DNA from: Lineus longissimus
Taxonomy: Eukaryota > Nemertea > Pilidiophora > Heteronemertea > Lineidae
Assembly: GCF_910592395.1 (NCBI RefSeq)
Contig: NC_088316.1
Location: 5,396,001 to 5,460,000 of the forward strand
Direction: 5' to 3'
Length of the DNA stretch: 64,000 nt
How positions within the stretch are numbered: the stretch's first letter is position 1; the number at the start of each line of letters is the position of its first letter. This document shows positions 21,001 to 33,048 of the stretch, one piece after another. The position numbers and the translations under genes are program-made. The notes beneath the pieces are model-generated. The model had not been told where the DNA came from. It made no database searches and saw only the letters and a program-made list of their open reading frames with translations.

Positions 21001-22961
21001 GGTACAGGAAAAAAGGTACGGAAAAAAAGGTACAGGAATAAAGTACAATGTACAGGAAATAAAAGTACTGGAAATAAAGGTACCGGAAGCTTTTGCTATG
21101 GCGAAGTGTCTGTCATCTTTTGGCGGGCCACATTTCGTAACTACTGGGTCTCTATGAACTTGAACATTAGTACATTTATCAGTTAACCCTTTTGCAGAGG
21201 GAATTGTCCTAGAATCTTTACAACCATCATGATCTTGATAGCCGCGTATTGAAAACCATAACGGTATACTGGAAATTTGATATACCTATTTCTAAGTACT
21301 ATGCAATGCCTACGCAATAAATAAAGTTAAAGTTATGAATACAAAAAGAGAGAATTCAAATAATATTGTGTACCATTTTTACTTATTTATGCCATTTCGT
21401 GTACCTATTTTTCCAGTACCTTTTTTCCGGTACCTTTATTTCCGGTACTTTTATTTCCTCTATTTTTATTCCCTGTACCTTTTTTTCCGTACCTTTTTTC
21501 CTGTACCTTTTTTTCCTGTACCTTTATTACCTAGATTCATCATCAAGTCATACGCAAGTTTCTGAATGGAACCCTATTGCAGGCCCTATTGTCAACATGT
21601 TCAACAGGCCGAGTCTAGCTTGATCTTCGCTGGACTTGACAGGAAATGAGAAGGTTCATTTTCACTGCCCGAGAATGCCGAAACATTGGTCGTGTGAAAT
21701 CCCCTTTAATTGTGGTTTAGTCATCCTCCCATAGTAGGCCTTTGTATCATTCAAAAGCCCTGCTATAAGTGATGGGTGCAGTGCCCATAACCTGCCAGTT
21801 TGGTGATGCGCAATTCATGCCCTCTAATTTAAACCTGAACGCCAAAATTAGACTGCTTATTGTCAGGACAGGACTTAATTGTTTATAATTTGATACCCCT
21901 GCAACATTCACACTTACAGGTTTAGCATCCTTTCTTGAGAATATGCAGGACAGGAATGAGAAACTGCAGAGGCAGCAGGATGCGATAACTGGATGGGAGT
22001 TCAACAATAGCAGTATTGTTTTAGCCTGCTTTATTGCTGGAGGCATTTTCCTTTATGCTGTATGGCAGCTTATAAAGAACAAGTCCAGAATTATTCAGCT
22101 AATAAAAGGTAGGCTTAGTTGAAGTTACCACTGAACTTTGTCTTTGATTATCAGTGCCTTTGGTCACCCTGGTGAAAAAGGTTTCCACCTGCATGTAAAG
22201 TCACATGGCATCAGGGCCGCGGCGACATGTATTCATCCGTGACTGGAAGTGTGGCAATTGGTATTGGAATATTTTGAAAGTTTTTGTTATGATATTGGTA
22301 ACGGCTTTTTCTTAACACACTAAACATATACACATCATATATATAAGCATAACACAAATAAACATAAGATTTGGTGAGGATTGGTCAGGTCCTACGGGTA
22401 CTTTTTTAACAAAACCTAACAATTAATGTACACAGTGTATAATACAGGGCTCTAGCTGGCTTGACATTGACACCTTGGGTGGATGTCCACAGAACTCTGT
22501 AATAGCTTATCACAATAAACTTTCATAGTTCATAGTTTATAGTTTCAATAATAATTCAATATGAAGATACATTCAGATTGTATCGACTGAAACATGTTTC
22601 AGGTACACCAGCAGACCCTGAAGCAGACCCTGAAAAGGGACTAACTGCATTGGAACCACTGATAGGTCCGCCAACCGTCATCACTCCGAACATCACATTC
22701 TGCAGTCAAGATACTCAAACTGCAGTGAAAACGACGGAAGAAAAAGAAACCCAGGTGGACAAGATCCCCATTGATAAAATTGGTTACCAAATTGAAGATG
22801 AAGAAAGTGATCCACACGTACAGTCGCCAGAACCGAAACCAACATCTTCCGAGAAGATAACAGAAGAGGTAGACGACAATGATAAGCCAAAGGAAGGATT
22901 AGAAGACCAAGACCTAGACCACGAATCTGAAACCGCAGTGAAGACACCATTTACAGATTAA
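18082..22961 (+). CDS. Gene B: BCMA/TNFR-like single-CRD membrane receptor (4 exons)
   Basis: Exons are 18082-18142, 20722-20826, 21920-22108 and 22603-22961 (TAA). All introns are GT..AG and phase 1, giving 237 codons. Residues 1-20 form a signal peptide (MALSKPVVLAAYIVTTLGVH). Residues 23-56 are a six-cysteine module, C-x12-C-x2-C-x5-C-x6-C-x3-C, with the aromatic HQFFN after the first Cys as in TNFR modules; the last Cys codon is made by the exon 2/3 junction. A short charged, heptad-like stem (60-80), two Asn-glycosylation sites by the membrane (84, 85) and one helix (about 87-107) follow. The 119-residue tail is acidic (KTTEEKE at 161 is a weak TRAF2-type match). From memory, BCMA has the same first two and last spacings. 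Role, ligand and signalling are inferred. MITEs occupy introns 1 and 2, and one lies just past the stop. Confidence 0.6.
18143..19984. other. Gene B intron 1, 5' part
   Basis: Intron 1 begins with GTAAGC. This 1.8-kb stretch is AT-rich. I see no exon, array or TIR pair; an 84-bp A/T-rich tract lies near 19620-19680. Confidence 0.35.
19985..20410. mobile_element. MITE copy 2 in gene B intron 1
   Basis: Reverse complement of the MITE at 12338-12750. It starts GCGCGTACACCACGAAATA and ends CCATTTTCAGGTGGTGAACG. It carries a local 20-bp duplication with CATCAAGCTTGATGG (about 20113-20150), itself a palindrome. No ORF. Confidence 0.6.
20990..21545. mobile_element. GGTAC-array element, copy 1, in gene B intron 2
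   Basis: The left end is a short array of GGTACAGGAAAAAA-like units (20999-21086). The right end is an inverted array of the same unit (21403-21530). Between them lies a unique part (about 21150-21390) that recurs inverted at 36220-36445. The outer words ATCATCAAG...CATCATCAAG flank the arrays. Every unit contains the palindrome GTAC. No coding sequence is credible; frames through the array translate to GTGKK-type repeats. Confidence 0.6.
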
Positions 22962-23008
22962 AACGATGAGGTGTAATCTAGTGAAGTTAATCCGATGGTT
23001 ACTTTGAG

Positions 23009-23719
23009 CGGCTGTTATAAAACGCGGATTCCGCGGAAATCCTCGGAAAAATCACAAAGCCGCCAGTTAATACGCGCATAATATTTAATGATAATTATAT
23101 TATACAAATAACAACATAAATCATAAATCGGAGGCAAGAACTACCAGTTATCTGCACATTTCATCGGTCAGATTTTAATCCTCTAGAGCGCCATTCATGC
23201 CATTCCGATCGACTCTTCCCTCTTTTTTTCTTGGTGTTGATAAACTTTGCATGTTATCTTCGACACCACCGTGGTTCCTTCCCTAACGGAACACATTACG
23301 AGGCTGCTTTCAAGTGTGATTGATGCCCGGATTGATGTACGTTACGTAATATGCCTCCTTCAAATATAAGTCGATGACGAACTGAATTCTGGTCTACGAA
23401 AATTTTTTAGGACAATCTCCTTGCAGCTCGAACCTAACCAACCATATGCGACTACACATTGGAGTCTATTTTTAGCAATCACAAAAACTTACTTCGCGGC
23501 CCGTCTAGAGTAAGTTTATTTCAAACTACAAGGTGCTTGAGATTTACGGCGCATACAGCGCACCATATAACGGCGATTCCCAAAGCCCTTGTCACCAGGA
23601 GTACTTCATGCGCACAACAATGCACACTGCTAATATGAAAAACTCTCACCTGCGGTTCAGGTAGCCACCATGAAGCCAAGTTAGATTTTTCCGCAGATTT
23701 CCGCGTTTTATAACAGCCG
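23009..23719. mobile_element. TIR element, 9-bp target duplication, just 3' of gene B
   Basis: The ends are CGGCTGTTATAAAACGCGGA and the matching inverse ending at 23719. TACTTTGAG is duplicated exactly at 23000-23008 and 23720-23728. At 711 bp, without ORF, it is a Mutator-like MITE by its 9-bp duplication. It begins 47 bp after the gene B stop codon, so it probably interrupts the 3' UTR. Confidence 0.8.
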
Positions 23720-24398
23720 TACTTTGAGTGAGCACAGCCTTGACAACTTGAACACTGCTCAAGGAGGAGAAGAAGAGTCCCTTGGTGTAACAGGTGGCTC
23801 CGATTAACGGTGTACCCCCTTTAACGAGTCTGCTGCTGAGGCTTTGCCTTTTCTTGAACAATTCATCACAGCTGCAGTCAATGGATTGTTGGATTGTTAG
23901 CCTTGTTTGAGCCGAATACATGGAACAGGAACACTGTGAACTGCTAAACTTTTGCGAGCAATTTTTCCTTAATAACCCACTTTGGCAAAAAAATCAAACT
24001 ATCCAAAGAATGTATTATGATCGCCGAACTGAAAGTAATTTCGATCTGTGAAAATAACAGTCATGGAGCCATTCTATGCTGTAGATAGGCCAGATATGTT
24101 AGCTTTTGAAAACGCCAGATGTCAAACGCCAGTAGTGAGTGCAACGGTGGCTTTGATACATGCTGTCACTAAAGCCATTGCAAGTTAGTGTGAATTTTGA
24201 AACTATAAAACAAGCCAATTTTGATAACCATTGACACCAGTATATTACTGATGGAAAATACAACGGGGTGCATGCGGCTCTGTTGGAAGTTGGTGTTTAG
24301 TGCCTATTCTCTGCTTTTAAAGTTTTTCTGAAATTTTCGCAAATTGCAAAATATAGCCGCTCACGAAAATTTTGCAGTTTACATCAAATTTTCATCAA

Positions 24399-24640
24399 CT
24401 AATTTTCAACCCTTTCTGCCCTACTCTTATCTGACCGTTCTTTTTCTGAGAAATTGAACATTGCTAACGAAACTACCCATGCACTAGAATCAACCTCCTG
24501 AACAATGAAATATATTCGTTTCCAATCATCTTCAATTTTCAACTCAAATTTGTTAATATCACCAATGCTTATTGCCAACATTTCTGAAAAAATTTTGGCC
24601 ACCATGTTTTCGGTTGACTGAACAAATTTGAGGAGACCTA
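24399..24640 (-). CDS. Possible single exon, unrecognised
   Basis: On the minus strand the acceptor-like GATCTTTTAG is followed by a frame open to 24399. It encodes a mixed-charge, helix-like segment (NMVAKIFSEMLAISIGD..., then DDWKRIYFIVQEVDSS). Composition is protein-like, but no homology is recognised and no partner exon was found. It may be chance. Confidence 0.15.
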
Positions 24641-25851
24641 AAAGATCAAAATGAAATTAAAATTGAGACCCGGCCGTCACAGCAAAACCAGGTGCATGTT
24701 GCACAACTGTTGAGCTTAAATGACCTAGCAGGAGATATTAATTAGAAGAAATTGATAAACTCTGATTTCATGAAATTCATGAGGCAGACAACAAATGAAA
24801 GGAACAACCAGTCCGTCTCATCTGCCAAGCTTACAACACTTAGAACAACACGCGGAAGAATTTTTTTGTGTCACAATGATGGCAATTGGAAACGAATCAT
24901 TGATTGGTCTTGAGGTTGAAATATAGTTTACCATTGTCTAAGACATACCTAATTTCCATGAGGGTTGATAAAGATCAAAATCAAAATGAGCCAGGAACAC
25001 ATTTTTTTTTTCGTTTCCTAAAAATAGAAGATATTTCTCTGCAATTATATGTATTGTATACATTTATACTGTTTTCATTTTGCTTTTAGTAAAATAATGT
25101 ATTTGCTCATAATAAACTCATTCACATGTGCATTTTCATGTTCTATGACTCATGACTCATTCAGGAATGAAATAACAATAGAAAATCACGATGCCTACGT
25201 TTGTTCTCTTATGGGGGAAAACAGAGATGGTTATGTAAAAACATTTCTTGACGTCCCCCATCTAGGTGCCTCTAATTTATGACAGTACATCATTAAAATT
25301 TTTATTACGAATCAAAAAAGTTGGAACCCCAAACTCAATCGAACCCATGCACTAGCTCCCCAGATACAAAGTGACACGATCTGTCTAACTATCGGAGGTA
25401 TGATGTCAAAAATCAATCGGGCACATAGGCCTAAATGTTTAACTTTCATCACTGAAAAAAGGATTTGCAGGAAATGTAGGCAACAATATTGGCTTTTTAG
25501 ATGATGGCCTGGAACACCCTGTCTTTTTTACTCTTTACTCAGGCCCACCAAAGAAAATGTCTAGTATTTTAGCCAGATCGAAGTTATCAGACTTGCATGG
25601 AGTAGCTCCATCTGGTGTTTTGATAAACTATTTTATGCACAACACATGCAATCATTTGAATTCCTTTTCATACTGCTTTATTGTACACCAGCTTGCACTT
25701 TCATGGAGCGTTGTATTGTATAATTGTGTTGTGTTGTGTTGTGTTTAGAGAGCATTGTATCACACGTATATACATGTATTTCATGTATGATAGCACCTAC
25801 TTCAAACCCGGAAATAGTTGCGACCAACTTATTTCACGGCTTTCTAAAATT

Positions 25852-26017
25852 ACAGCTTTTGTAACCTTTTTAATTAGCATTTTGACAACCTCGTACTATA
25901 GTTTCGATTATATTTTCTTTTCCCGGATATATATTTCAGCAATTTTCTGTAAATGCAGAAAACGCCAAAATATGGCCAGGTTGACAGAAGATTTGAAGAA
26001 AAATTCTTGTTGTTGTC
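25852..26017 (+). CDS. Possible membrane exon, phase 1-1
   Basis: Between AATTACAG (acceptor) and CGTAAGTAG (donor) a frame open throughout encodes about 30 hydrophobic residues followed by a basic CKCRKRQ turn and a Cys triplet. Both edges are phase 1, as in the membrane exons of genes A and B, so a third receptor fragment is conceivable. Neither a cysteine-rich nor a tail exon was found beside it. Confidence 0.2.
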
Positions 26018-26719
26018 GTAAGTAGCAGCTTTGAAAGTGTGATGGAAATATTTGACGACTTTTCACTGCAAAACAATTAGATATTCATTCTTGCCATTTT
26101 GAGCAAAAGGGCCTCAAAGTTTCGAATATAACAGAAAACACATTGGAAAGATTTGGACGTAATCGATCATAAAAGTTTACCTGTTGTATGAATGCCTTGA
26201 CATTTGTCTCCATGTCATTATGGACAATGCCATGATAATGTTGGATATGGTGCATTTTTTGTTTTGCGATGCAACTCTTCATTTCTTGTGTGGTACAGAA
26301 AGTTGTCTGTATTTGTTGTTACATGTAGTTAGGGTGTAATTTTGTGTAGAAAAATTACCTATCTTATATATGGGCAGTGTAGCCATTCAATCAAAAAATG
26401 TATGTTGCAAATTGTAAAGTCCAACCATAATTCCATAAATACCATTATGAAATGACATTTATTTTTGCTGCAAAAGGTAAGAAGTTAGAGGAGCAACTCA
26501 GACTGTGATGACTGTGAGACCACATATTTTAGTTGCTGCAACCTGCATTGCAGCCATGACAAGAGGACGATTTTCATACTTGTGATTGGAATTCGACTTT
26601 TGTTGGGTTTTAAAATCTGCTATCATGTTATCAAGGGTCCCCCCCCCCGTGCCAGCGACTAAAAAAGATGTGAATTGCCGTTGTGTAGACTGATATGCAA
26701 CTAAAAATTCCAAGTTTTA

Positions 26720-27096
26720 GCAAATAGCATTCCGCGATGATGAGGTCACTGCAGCTGCTGCCCTCTATTTCCCCATCGCTGAATTACAGGCAATGTCAGA
26801 CAAACATGTGGTTTCGTAATGGATTCAGGCTTTCTAACTAGGGCAGTTAGATTCAATCTGGCACATGTCCGAGTGTTGGAAATACTACATAATTGTTCTG
26901 AATATTTCTCTCTCTGACTCTATGGCATCATTCATGCTAAAAACAATGCAGGGTCAAAGATAATTGACTTTGAAATAAGCTCAAATGCGTGGAAATAAGT
27001 GTCGATGTCCGACTGTCACGTGACTAAAACGTCATCAATATCTTTTGCAAATGACCTTGTGAGCTATAAATAGTAACTTCGCGGAATGCTATTTGC
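26720..27096. mobile_element. Short TIR element (377 bp)
   Basis: GCAAATAGCATTCCGCGA at 26720 is matched by its inverse ending at 27096. The target duplication is not evident. No ORF. Confidence 0.55.
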
Positions 27097-28095
27097 ATGT
27101 ATGATATTAAAACTGCACTACACCATTGCCATTGTGTAAATGCATTGCTGTTTTCTTTAGCCACAATTGAATATGAATGGTGTACCGCCTTAAAGTGAAA
27201 TGAAAGTTAAGATAGTGATTCGGTCAACTCGCTTAATAACCGCACCACGTCTACAAGTTGTAACTAGAACTCTCCTCCTTCCAAAATCTAAATCAATCTG
27301 ATAGAATACGCATAGATTTCCTACCTTGGTATTTTTCATGTTTTGAGTATCCCAAAATTAACGTCTCTTAGTCTTAATCCAATTTGAACAAGAATATTAA
27401 TCAAAAGTTCTGAAAAGATAAAAACAATGTTTGCTTATTTTAGCATGATTCTAGTTCTGTTGTCATCGTTTTGTAGAATTTACATCTTCAACCTTTAGTC
27501 CTTGTATGATATGGACGATACTGGCAGACTGGGCACTTTTTCATTCACACATTTGATTTAGAAGTACCTGCCACAGTATTAACAAGGGTCTGAAGAGAAA
27601 TGGAAAGGACATTTCTAGAACATTTCAGATTTTTTCTGAAAGTGATGAAAACTAATTGTGCTAAATTGCCCAATATGAGTCACATAGCAACGATCGCGTC
27701 ATCGAGTCATCGAGTCATCGAGTCGAATACCACAAGCCCACAGCGCGTGCCCCAATCACAGTGCTGAGATTAAAACTTAAAGAGGGCAAAGGTCAATGCC
27801 GATCGGAAGTGTTCAACCTCGTCGCCTGTTTTGGCAACGCTCCAACTAATGCAAGTGCAGTGCATTTTTAGAATCCACTTTATTGGCACAGGGTTGTAGG
27901 CTGTCGGATACTACTGCAGTTACCGAAATCGTTAGGTAAGAGATGTTCCGATGGGTCCAAAATCGCAGAGCATGCTCCGCATAAAACAGTGAACTCTTCA
28001 CTGTCTCCATTTTCCGCTTACACAGTGGACAGTTCACAGTTGGCCAGATGCTTTCGCCGTCTATTATCCGCTTCTTGAACTAACAATGAGTGGGC
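27097..28095. other. Intergenic, no feature beyond a small array
   Basis: Contains a three-unit CATCGAGT array at about 27697-27724. Nothing else is recognised. Confidence 0.3.
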
Positions 28096-29771
28096 CCATA
28101 CGTGAGACAAAAAGTTACCAGATTGTGACTCGTGGCTGTGAATGATAGGACCCTGACCCCTGATCACTGCCAAACTTTATATGTGAGACAAAAAGTTACC
28201 TGATTGTGACTTACGGCTGGGAATGATAGGACCCCGACCCATGATCACTGCCAAACTTCATACGTGAGACAAAAAGTTACCAGATGGTGACTCGTGGCTG
28301 GGAATGATAGGACCCCGAACCATGATCACTGCCAAACTTCATATGTGAGTCAAAAAGTTACCAGATTGTGACTCGTGGCTGTTAATGATAGGACCCCGAC
28401 CCATGATCACTGCCAAACTTCATACGTGAGACAAAAAGTTACCAGATGGTGACTCGTGGCTGGGAATGATAGGACCCCGAACCATGATCACTGCCAAACT
28501 TCATATGTGAGTCAAAAAGTTACCAGATTGTGACTCGTGGCTGTGAATGATAGGACCCCGACCCATGATCACTGCCAAACTTCATACGTGAGACAAAAAG
28601 TTACCAGATTGTGACTCGTGGCTGGGAATGATAGGACCCCGAACCATGATCACTGCCAAACTTCATATGTGAGACAAATAGTTACCAGATTGTGACTCGT
28701 GGCTGTGAATGATAGGACTCCGACCCATGATCACTGCCAAACTTCATACGTGAGACAAAAAGTTACCAGATTGTGACTCGTGGCTGTTAATGATAGGACC
28801 CCGACCCATGATCACTGCCAAACTTCATACGTGAGACAAAAAGTTACCAGATGGTGACTCGTGGCTGGGAATGATAGGACCCCGAACCATGATCACTGCC
28901 AAACTTCATATGTGAGTCAAAAAGTTACCAGATTGTGACTCGTGGCTGTGAATGATAGGACCCCGACCCATGATCACTGCCAAACTTCATACGTGAGACA
29001 AAAAGTTACCAGATTGTGACTCGTGGCTGTTAATGATAGGACCCCGAACCATGATCACTGCCAAACTTCATATGTGAGACAAAAAGTTACCAGATTGTGA
29101 CTCGTGGCTGTGAATGATAGGACTCCGACCCATGATCACTGCCAAACTTCATACGTGAGACAAAAAGTTACCAGATTGTGACTCGTGGCTGTTAATGATA
29201 GGACCCCGACCCATGATCACTGCCAAACTTCATACGTGAGGCAAAAAGTTACCAGATTGTGACTCGTGGCTGGGAATGATAGGACCCCGACCCATGATCA
29301 CTGCCAAACTTTATATGTGAGACAAAAAGTTACCAGATTGTGACTCGTGGCTGTGAATGATAGGACCCTGACCCCTGATCACTGCCAAACTTTATATGTG
29401 AGACAAAAAGTCACCTGATTGTGACTTACGGCTGGGAATGATGGGACCCTGACCCATGACCACTGCCAATCTTTATATGTGAGACAAAAAGTTACCAGAT
29501 TGTGACTTGTGGCTGTGAATGATAGGACCCCGACCCATGATCATTGCCAAATTTCATACGTGAGACAGAAAGTTACCAGATTGTGACTCGCGGCTGGGAA
29601 TGATAGGACCCCGACCCATAATCATTGCCAAAATTCATACTTGAGACAAAAATTTACCAGATTGTGACTGGCGGCTGGGAATGACAGGACCTAACCGCCC
29701 CAACCCCTCATACTCCTGGCACATAGGGGAAAAAGGTATCTTATTGTGACATGTTGTTGGAAATGATACCG
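28096..29771 (+). repeat. 81-bp satellite, about 20 units
   Basis: Units begin at regular 81-bp steps (AATGATAGGA at 28141, 28222, 28303 ...). Neighbouring units alternate between two types, one with CCGACCCATG and CATACGTGAGAC, the other with CCGAACCATG and CATATGTGAG[TA]C, giving a 162-bp dimer over much of the middle. Units at both edges are more diverged. No frame stays open through the array. Confidence 0.92.
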
Positions 29772-31046
29772 CCTGTAGCCGCCCATCCTCACTGCTAAAA
29801 TAAAATAAAAGAGTCAAAATTTCAAGTTCAAATTGTCTATTCGGCTACAGTCAAAAACTATATATAGCACAAATTAAAAACACGTGGTCATTCAACAATA
29901 TTCCAGATTATCATACCTCATTAGTATGTGAGCCAATCACGTCGCGTCATTCACGACCACGTGCCATGCGATAATTTTGACTCTTCCACGGCATTATTCC
30001 ACGGCTGACGTCATCGATGACGCGATATTGCAAATGGCGGCCATTAAGATTTCGACGAAATCGGCGATAAAAAACAGCATATTTACGGCGTTTTAAGCCA
30101 GGAAGTTGCACAGTGATACTGTCAGGGTCTTGAATTACACCCACAAAGTAGGTAGGTTGCATTGGGTGGGACTGTTACATCCACGAACAGAAAGTACAAG
30201 GCATTCAAGTTGGGCCTGGACTCGCTTCAAACAAACATCGTCTGCTAATGTAAACACACACTGTCTACAGTACATAATGTACACGTCTTGGCTCCATACA
30301 TGATTTGCGTATCCGCCGATTAAAAATCACTTTGACAGTGGTTTGGGTCGCTGTGCAAAACCTGCTGGGCCGATTTCTTCAAGGTTTGGTTTAAAGTATG
30401 AGGTATAAATAATTTTTTAGCTGACAAATTATTTTGACTATTCTATGGCTTGACATGCAATATTTATGTAATATTCAATGGTATTCTTCGTTGCGCAGAG
30501 AATGTGCGCAAAAGCAAACACACAGTAGAATGTTCACTGTTTAATGCGATATCGACAACAGTGAAATGCTCTACTGTTGTATAGTAGAGAGTACGTTCAA
30601 AATCGAGACTACATGTACTTTCCAGGGCTAAAAAACAGCTTCTGAGGCAGAAAATGTCAAGGCTTTGGGTGAGTGATAACGCTCTCAAAACATTGAGGGT
30701 CAAGATGCATAATCATTGGCATTTTGAGTAATATTCGGAAAGGATGCTGTGCCTATCGAGCATGATATTAATAACGAAGAGATTAAAAGTAACAGTAGCA
30801 CCGTTTTCATGATAGACTGTATAATTTGTTCCGAGGACCCGGTACTAGCTTTCGGCACATACTGTGCCTTTATCAAGTATGGGCAAAAAAAGTGAAAAAT
30901 CAGTGAGTAATATTAGTCATTATCATAAAAGCTTGAAAATGATAAAATGGGTGAAACTTAACATACCCTTGTGGTATCACGACAGTTAATTTTCCAAGAC
31001 TAGACACTTTCGTTTTTGGGATATAGCCTTGCATGTAGTCTGCATA
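29772..31046. promoter_or_regulatory. Intergenic region with CpG-rich CRE-like patch
   Basis: At 29940-30090 the sequence becomes CpG-richer, with a full CRE (TGACGTCA, 30006-30013), a neighbouring half-site ATGACGCG, and a YY1-like CAAATGGCGGC at about 30031-30041. Such a patch could be a promoter, but no first exon could be identified on either side; a 71-codon minus frame (29947-30162) overlaps it. The rest is featureless. Confidence 0.2.
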
Positions 31047-32001
31047 CCAAGGAGGATACCGCGGTGACGTCACATCACGTGATCCCGACCCATATTAGTG
31101 ATCGCTATGGCCAATCAGATTCAGTCTACTGACAGCACCAGCACTGAACACATTTCCACGTCTCACTGTCTGGTGCGCTCCTGTACACAAAAACACCAAT
31201 AGACATGAAATATTGCAATACCTAGTATGGATTCTTCCTGTGTAGAATAAAATTTACAGAGCAGATTAACTTCCACGAATTAAAAAGACGTTTGCCGTGG
31301 CCAAAGTGCGGAAATAATGGGAAATAATGTCTCCGCTAAAATACACTACGAAATACACTAGGCAATGCACTACGCGATACACGGTAGAGATGAAGTTGAG
31401 TTTGTTATTGTTTTTTGACTTAGAAGCCCGCCCATATCATAATATATTCATGTATTCATGAAGTATGAACTCATATCTGTCCCATACAACTCTAAGAACA
31501 GTCAATTTCTCCTTAAATCATCACCGAAACCGCGATATCCGCAGGAAGATTTCGTTCTAGTGTCCGAAAATGCATGATCTTACAGGGACGCTAACTCGAC
31601 AAATAGAGGGGATCTATGGGGATCTATGCGAGTTTTAGGTATTACAGGTCTCGAACTTGTAAATTCTTTAAACATGCCTCCAAATTCCATTATGATAATG
31701 AAGAGATTGCCCCATATCTGGGAGACTGTTTTGAAACCATCGCTAATTTTGGAAGATCGGTGCCGGCTATTTGGTTTAAAAAAACCTATTTTTCCCCATC
31801 AAAACAGCACTTTTCATTATTCAAATGATAGCTTATTGTCTGAAGACTTATTTCATAGCAGAAAAGTACTGATAACTCTGATTTGATGCGAAAAATCTAA
31901 CTTTTTTGATGACTTGATTTTCCCTTGGCCGTGGATCGAGTTTGTTTACAATATGCAGCGCCATCTTGGAAAAGCCGTGACGTCACCGCGGTATCCTCCT
32001 T
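31047..32001. mobile_element. TIR element with 9-bp target duplication
   Basis: TIRs are AAGGAGGATACCGCGG followed by TGACGTCAC, with the inverse ending at 32001. GTCTGCATA is duplicated at 31038-31046 and 32002-32010 (two extra C on the left). The TIR includes a perfect CRE. No credible transposase in 955 bp. Confidence 0.75.
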
Positions 32002-32486
32002 GTCTGCATACGTTGGTTTCCATGGCACATATTTTTTAACCTGAACTATCTTCAGCTGCCGAAGCATTATAGAAAGTAGAATGTACCTCAGTAAGGGTTG
32101 ATTCAAGCTTATTTTTAGACGAAATGAAATCACCATACATACTGGTAACAGACACCATCGTGTTTAGACTCGTGACTCCAGGGTATTTGCATACCAATAC
32201 CACTCTAATTGTCTGGGGGTCACACACTGATTAACATGTTCATGGCAACATGTTCATGGCAACATGCGAAGAGTTTCAATATACCACCCACATGACTTAT
32301 AAAAAGGTTGGTTCAATATACCTGGCACTGGCATGCTGGCTTGACAGATACATGTAAATAAACCTGAACATTGGCTTTTATGCAAATTGGATCAAACCAA
32401 AAGTTTTGTTCTCAGCCAGAAATTTGGTAGAAATTAGATTTTTATTTCTCAAGTTTTTTAAGAAATCTTTTTTATCACTAGTACTA

Positions 32487-32585
32487 CAGGATGCGGCGGC
32501 CAAGAATTATCTTCCCTCACACAATAGGATTCTATTGTGTATCCATTGTGGGAAGTGTGAGGGAAGATAATTCTCGGCCACCCTG
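32487..32585. mobile_element. 99-bp hairpin MITE, TA-flanked
   Basis: Arms GGCCAAGAATTATCTTCCC and the inverse form almost the entire element, with ends CAGG/CCTG and TA on both sides (32485-32486; 32586-32587). The TA flank suggests mobilisation by a Tc1/mariner-type transposase. Confidence 0.7.
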
Positions 32586-32758
32586 TAGATAAACTATTAG
32601 GATGCATCTCTGTAAGGCAAGTACGCTAAAAGACTATCATTGAATGGCTGGGTTTGTAAAATGGAGCAAGCCAGATATCAAAGCTGGTGGCATGCTCGGA
32701 TATTTCATCAGCACCTTCCTCTAGCAGTAGCATAAGTAAACATAATGATATACATATA

Positions 32759-32934
32759 CAGTAGAACCTCTCTATTAAGGACACCCTTGGGACTGACAAG
32801 TGCTGTCCTTAATAGAGAGGTGTCCTGATTAGAGGTCAAATTGAATGAAAACAACTAGTTTGGGTCCAAAACCGGTGTCCTTAATAGAGAGGTTGTCCTT
32901 AATAGAGAGGTGTCCGCTAAGAGAGGTTCTACTG
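32759..32934. mobile_element. 176-bp TA-flanked MITE (pogo/Tigger-like ends)
   Basis: Ends CAGTAGAACCTCTCT and AGAGAGGTTCTACTG with TA on both sides. Internal copies of CCTTAATAGAGAGGTGTCC repeat the subterminal sequence three to four times. No ORF. TIRs of this kind occur in pogo/Tigger-type elements. Confidence 0.75.
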
Positions 32935-33048
32935 TATATCCTTGTAAAACTAGCGCCAAAATATAACAATAGTGCATCTAATATCCTCTAGAAATGATCT
33001 TCTAGCCAACCCTCAACACTTTAACCCCTGGCTGCTAGATCAACACTA

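Larger units (their letters stand above)
23729..26719. other. Region 3' of gene B, weak exon candidates only
   Basis: Mostly AT-rich sequence without array or TIR pair. A strong acceptor-like pyrimidine tract (TTTTTTACTCTTTACTCAG) ends at about 25540 and opens a short phase-1 frame, but I cannot connect it to anything. Two other candidates are listed separately. Confidence 0.3.

Noticed and set aside
28096-29771. CRISPR-like repeat array
   Set aside because: Units are contiguous 81-bp tandem copies without unique spacers, in an animal genome.
29947-30162. 71-codon minus frame over the CRE patch
   Set aside because: Some protein-like stretches but no donor, acceptor or homology that I recognise.
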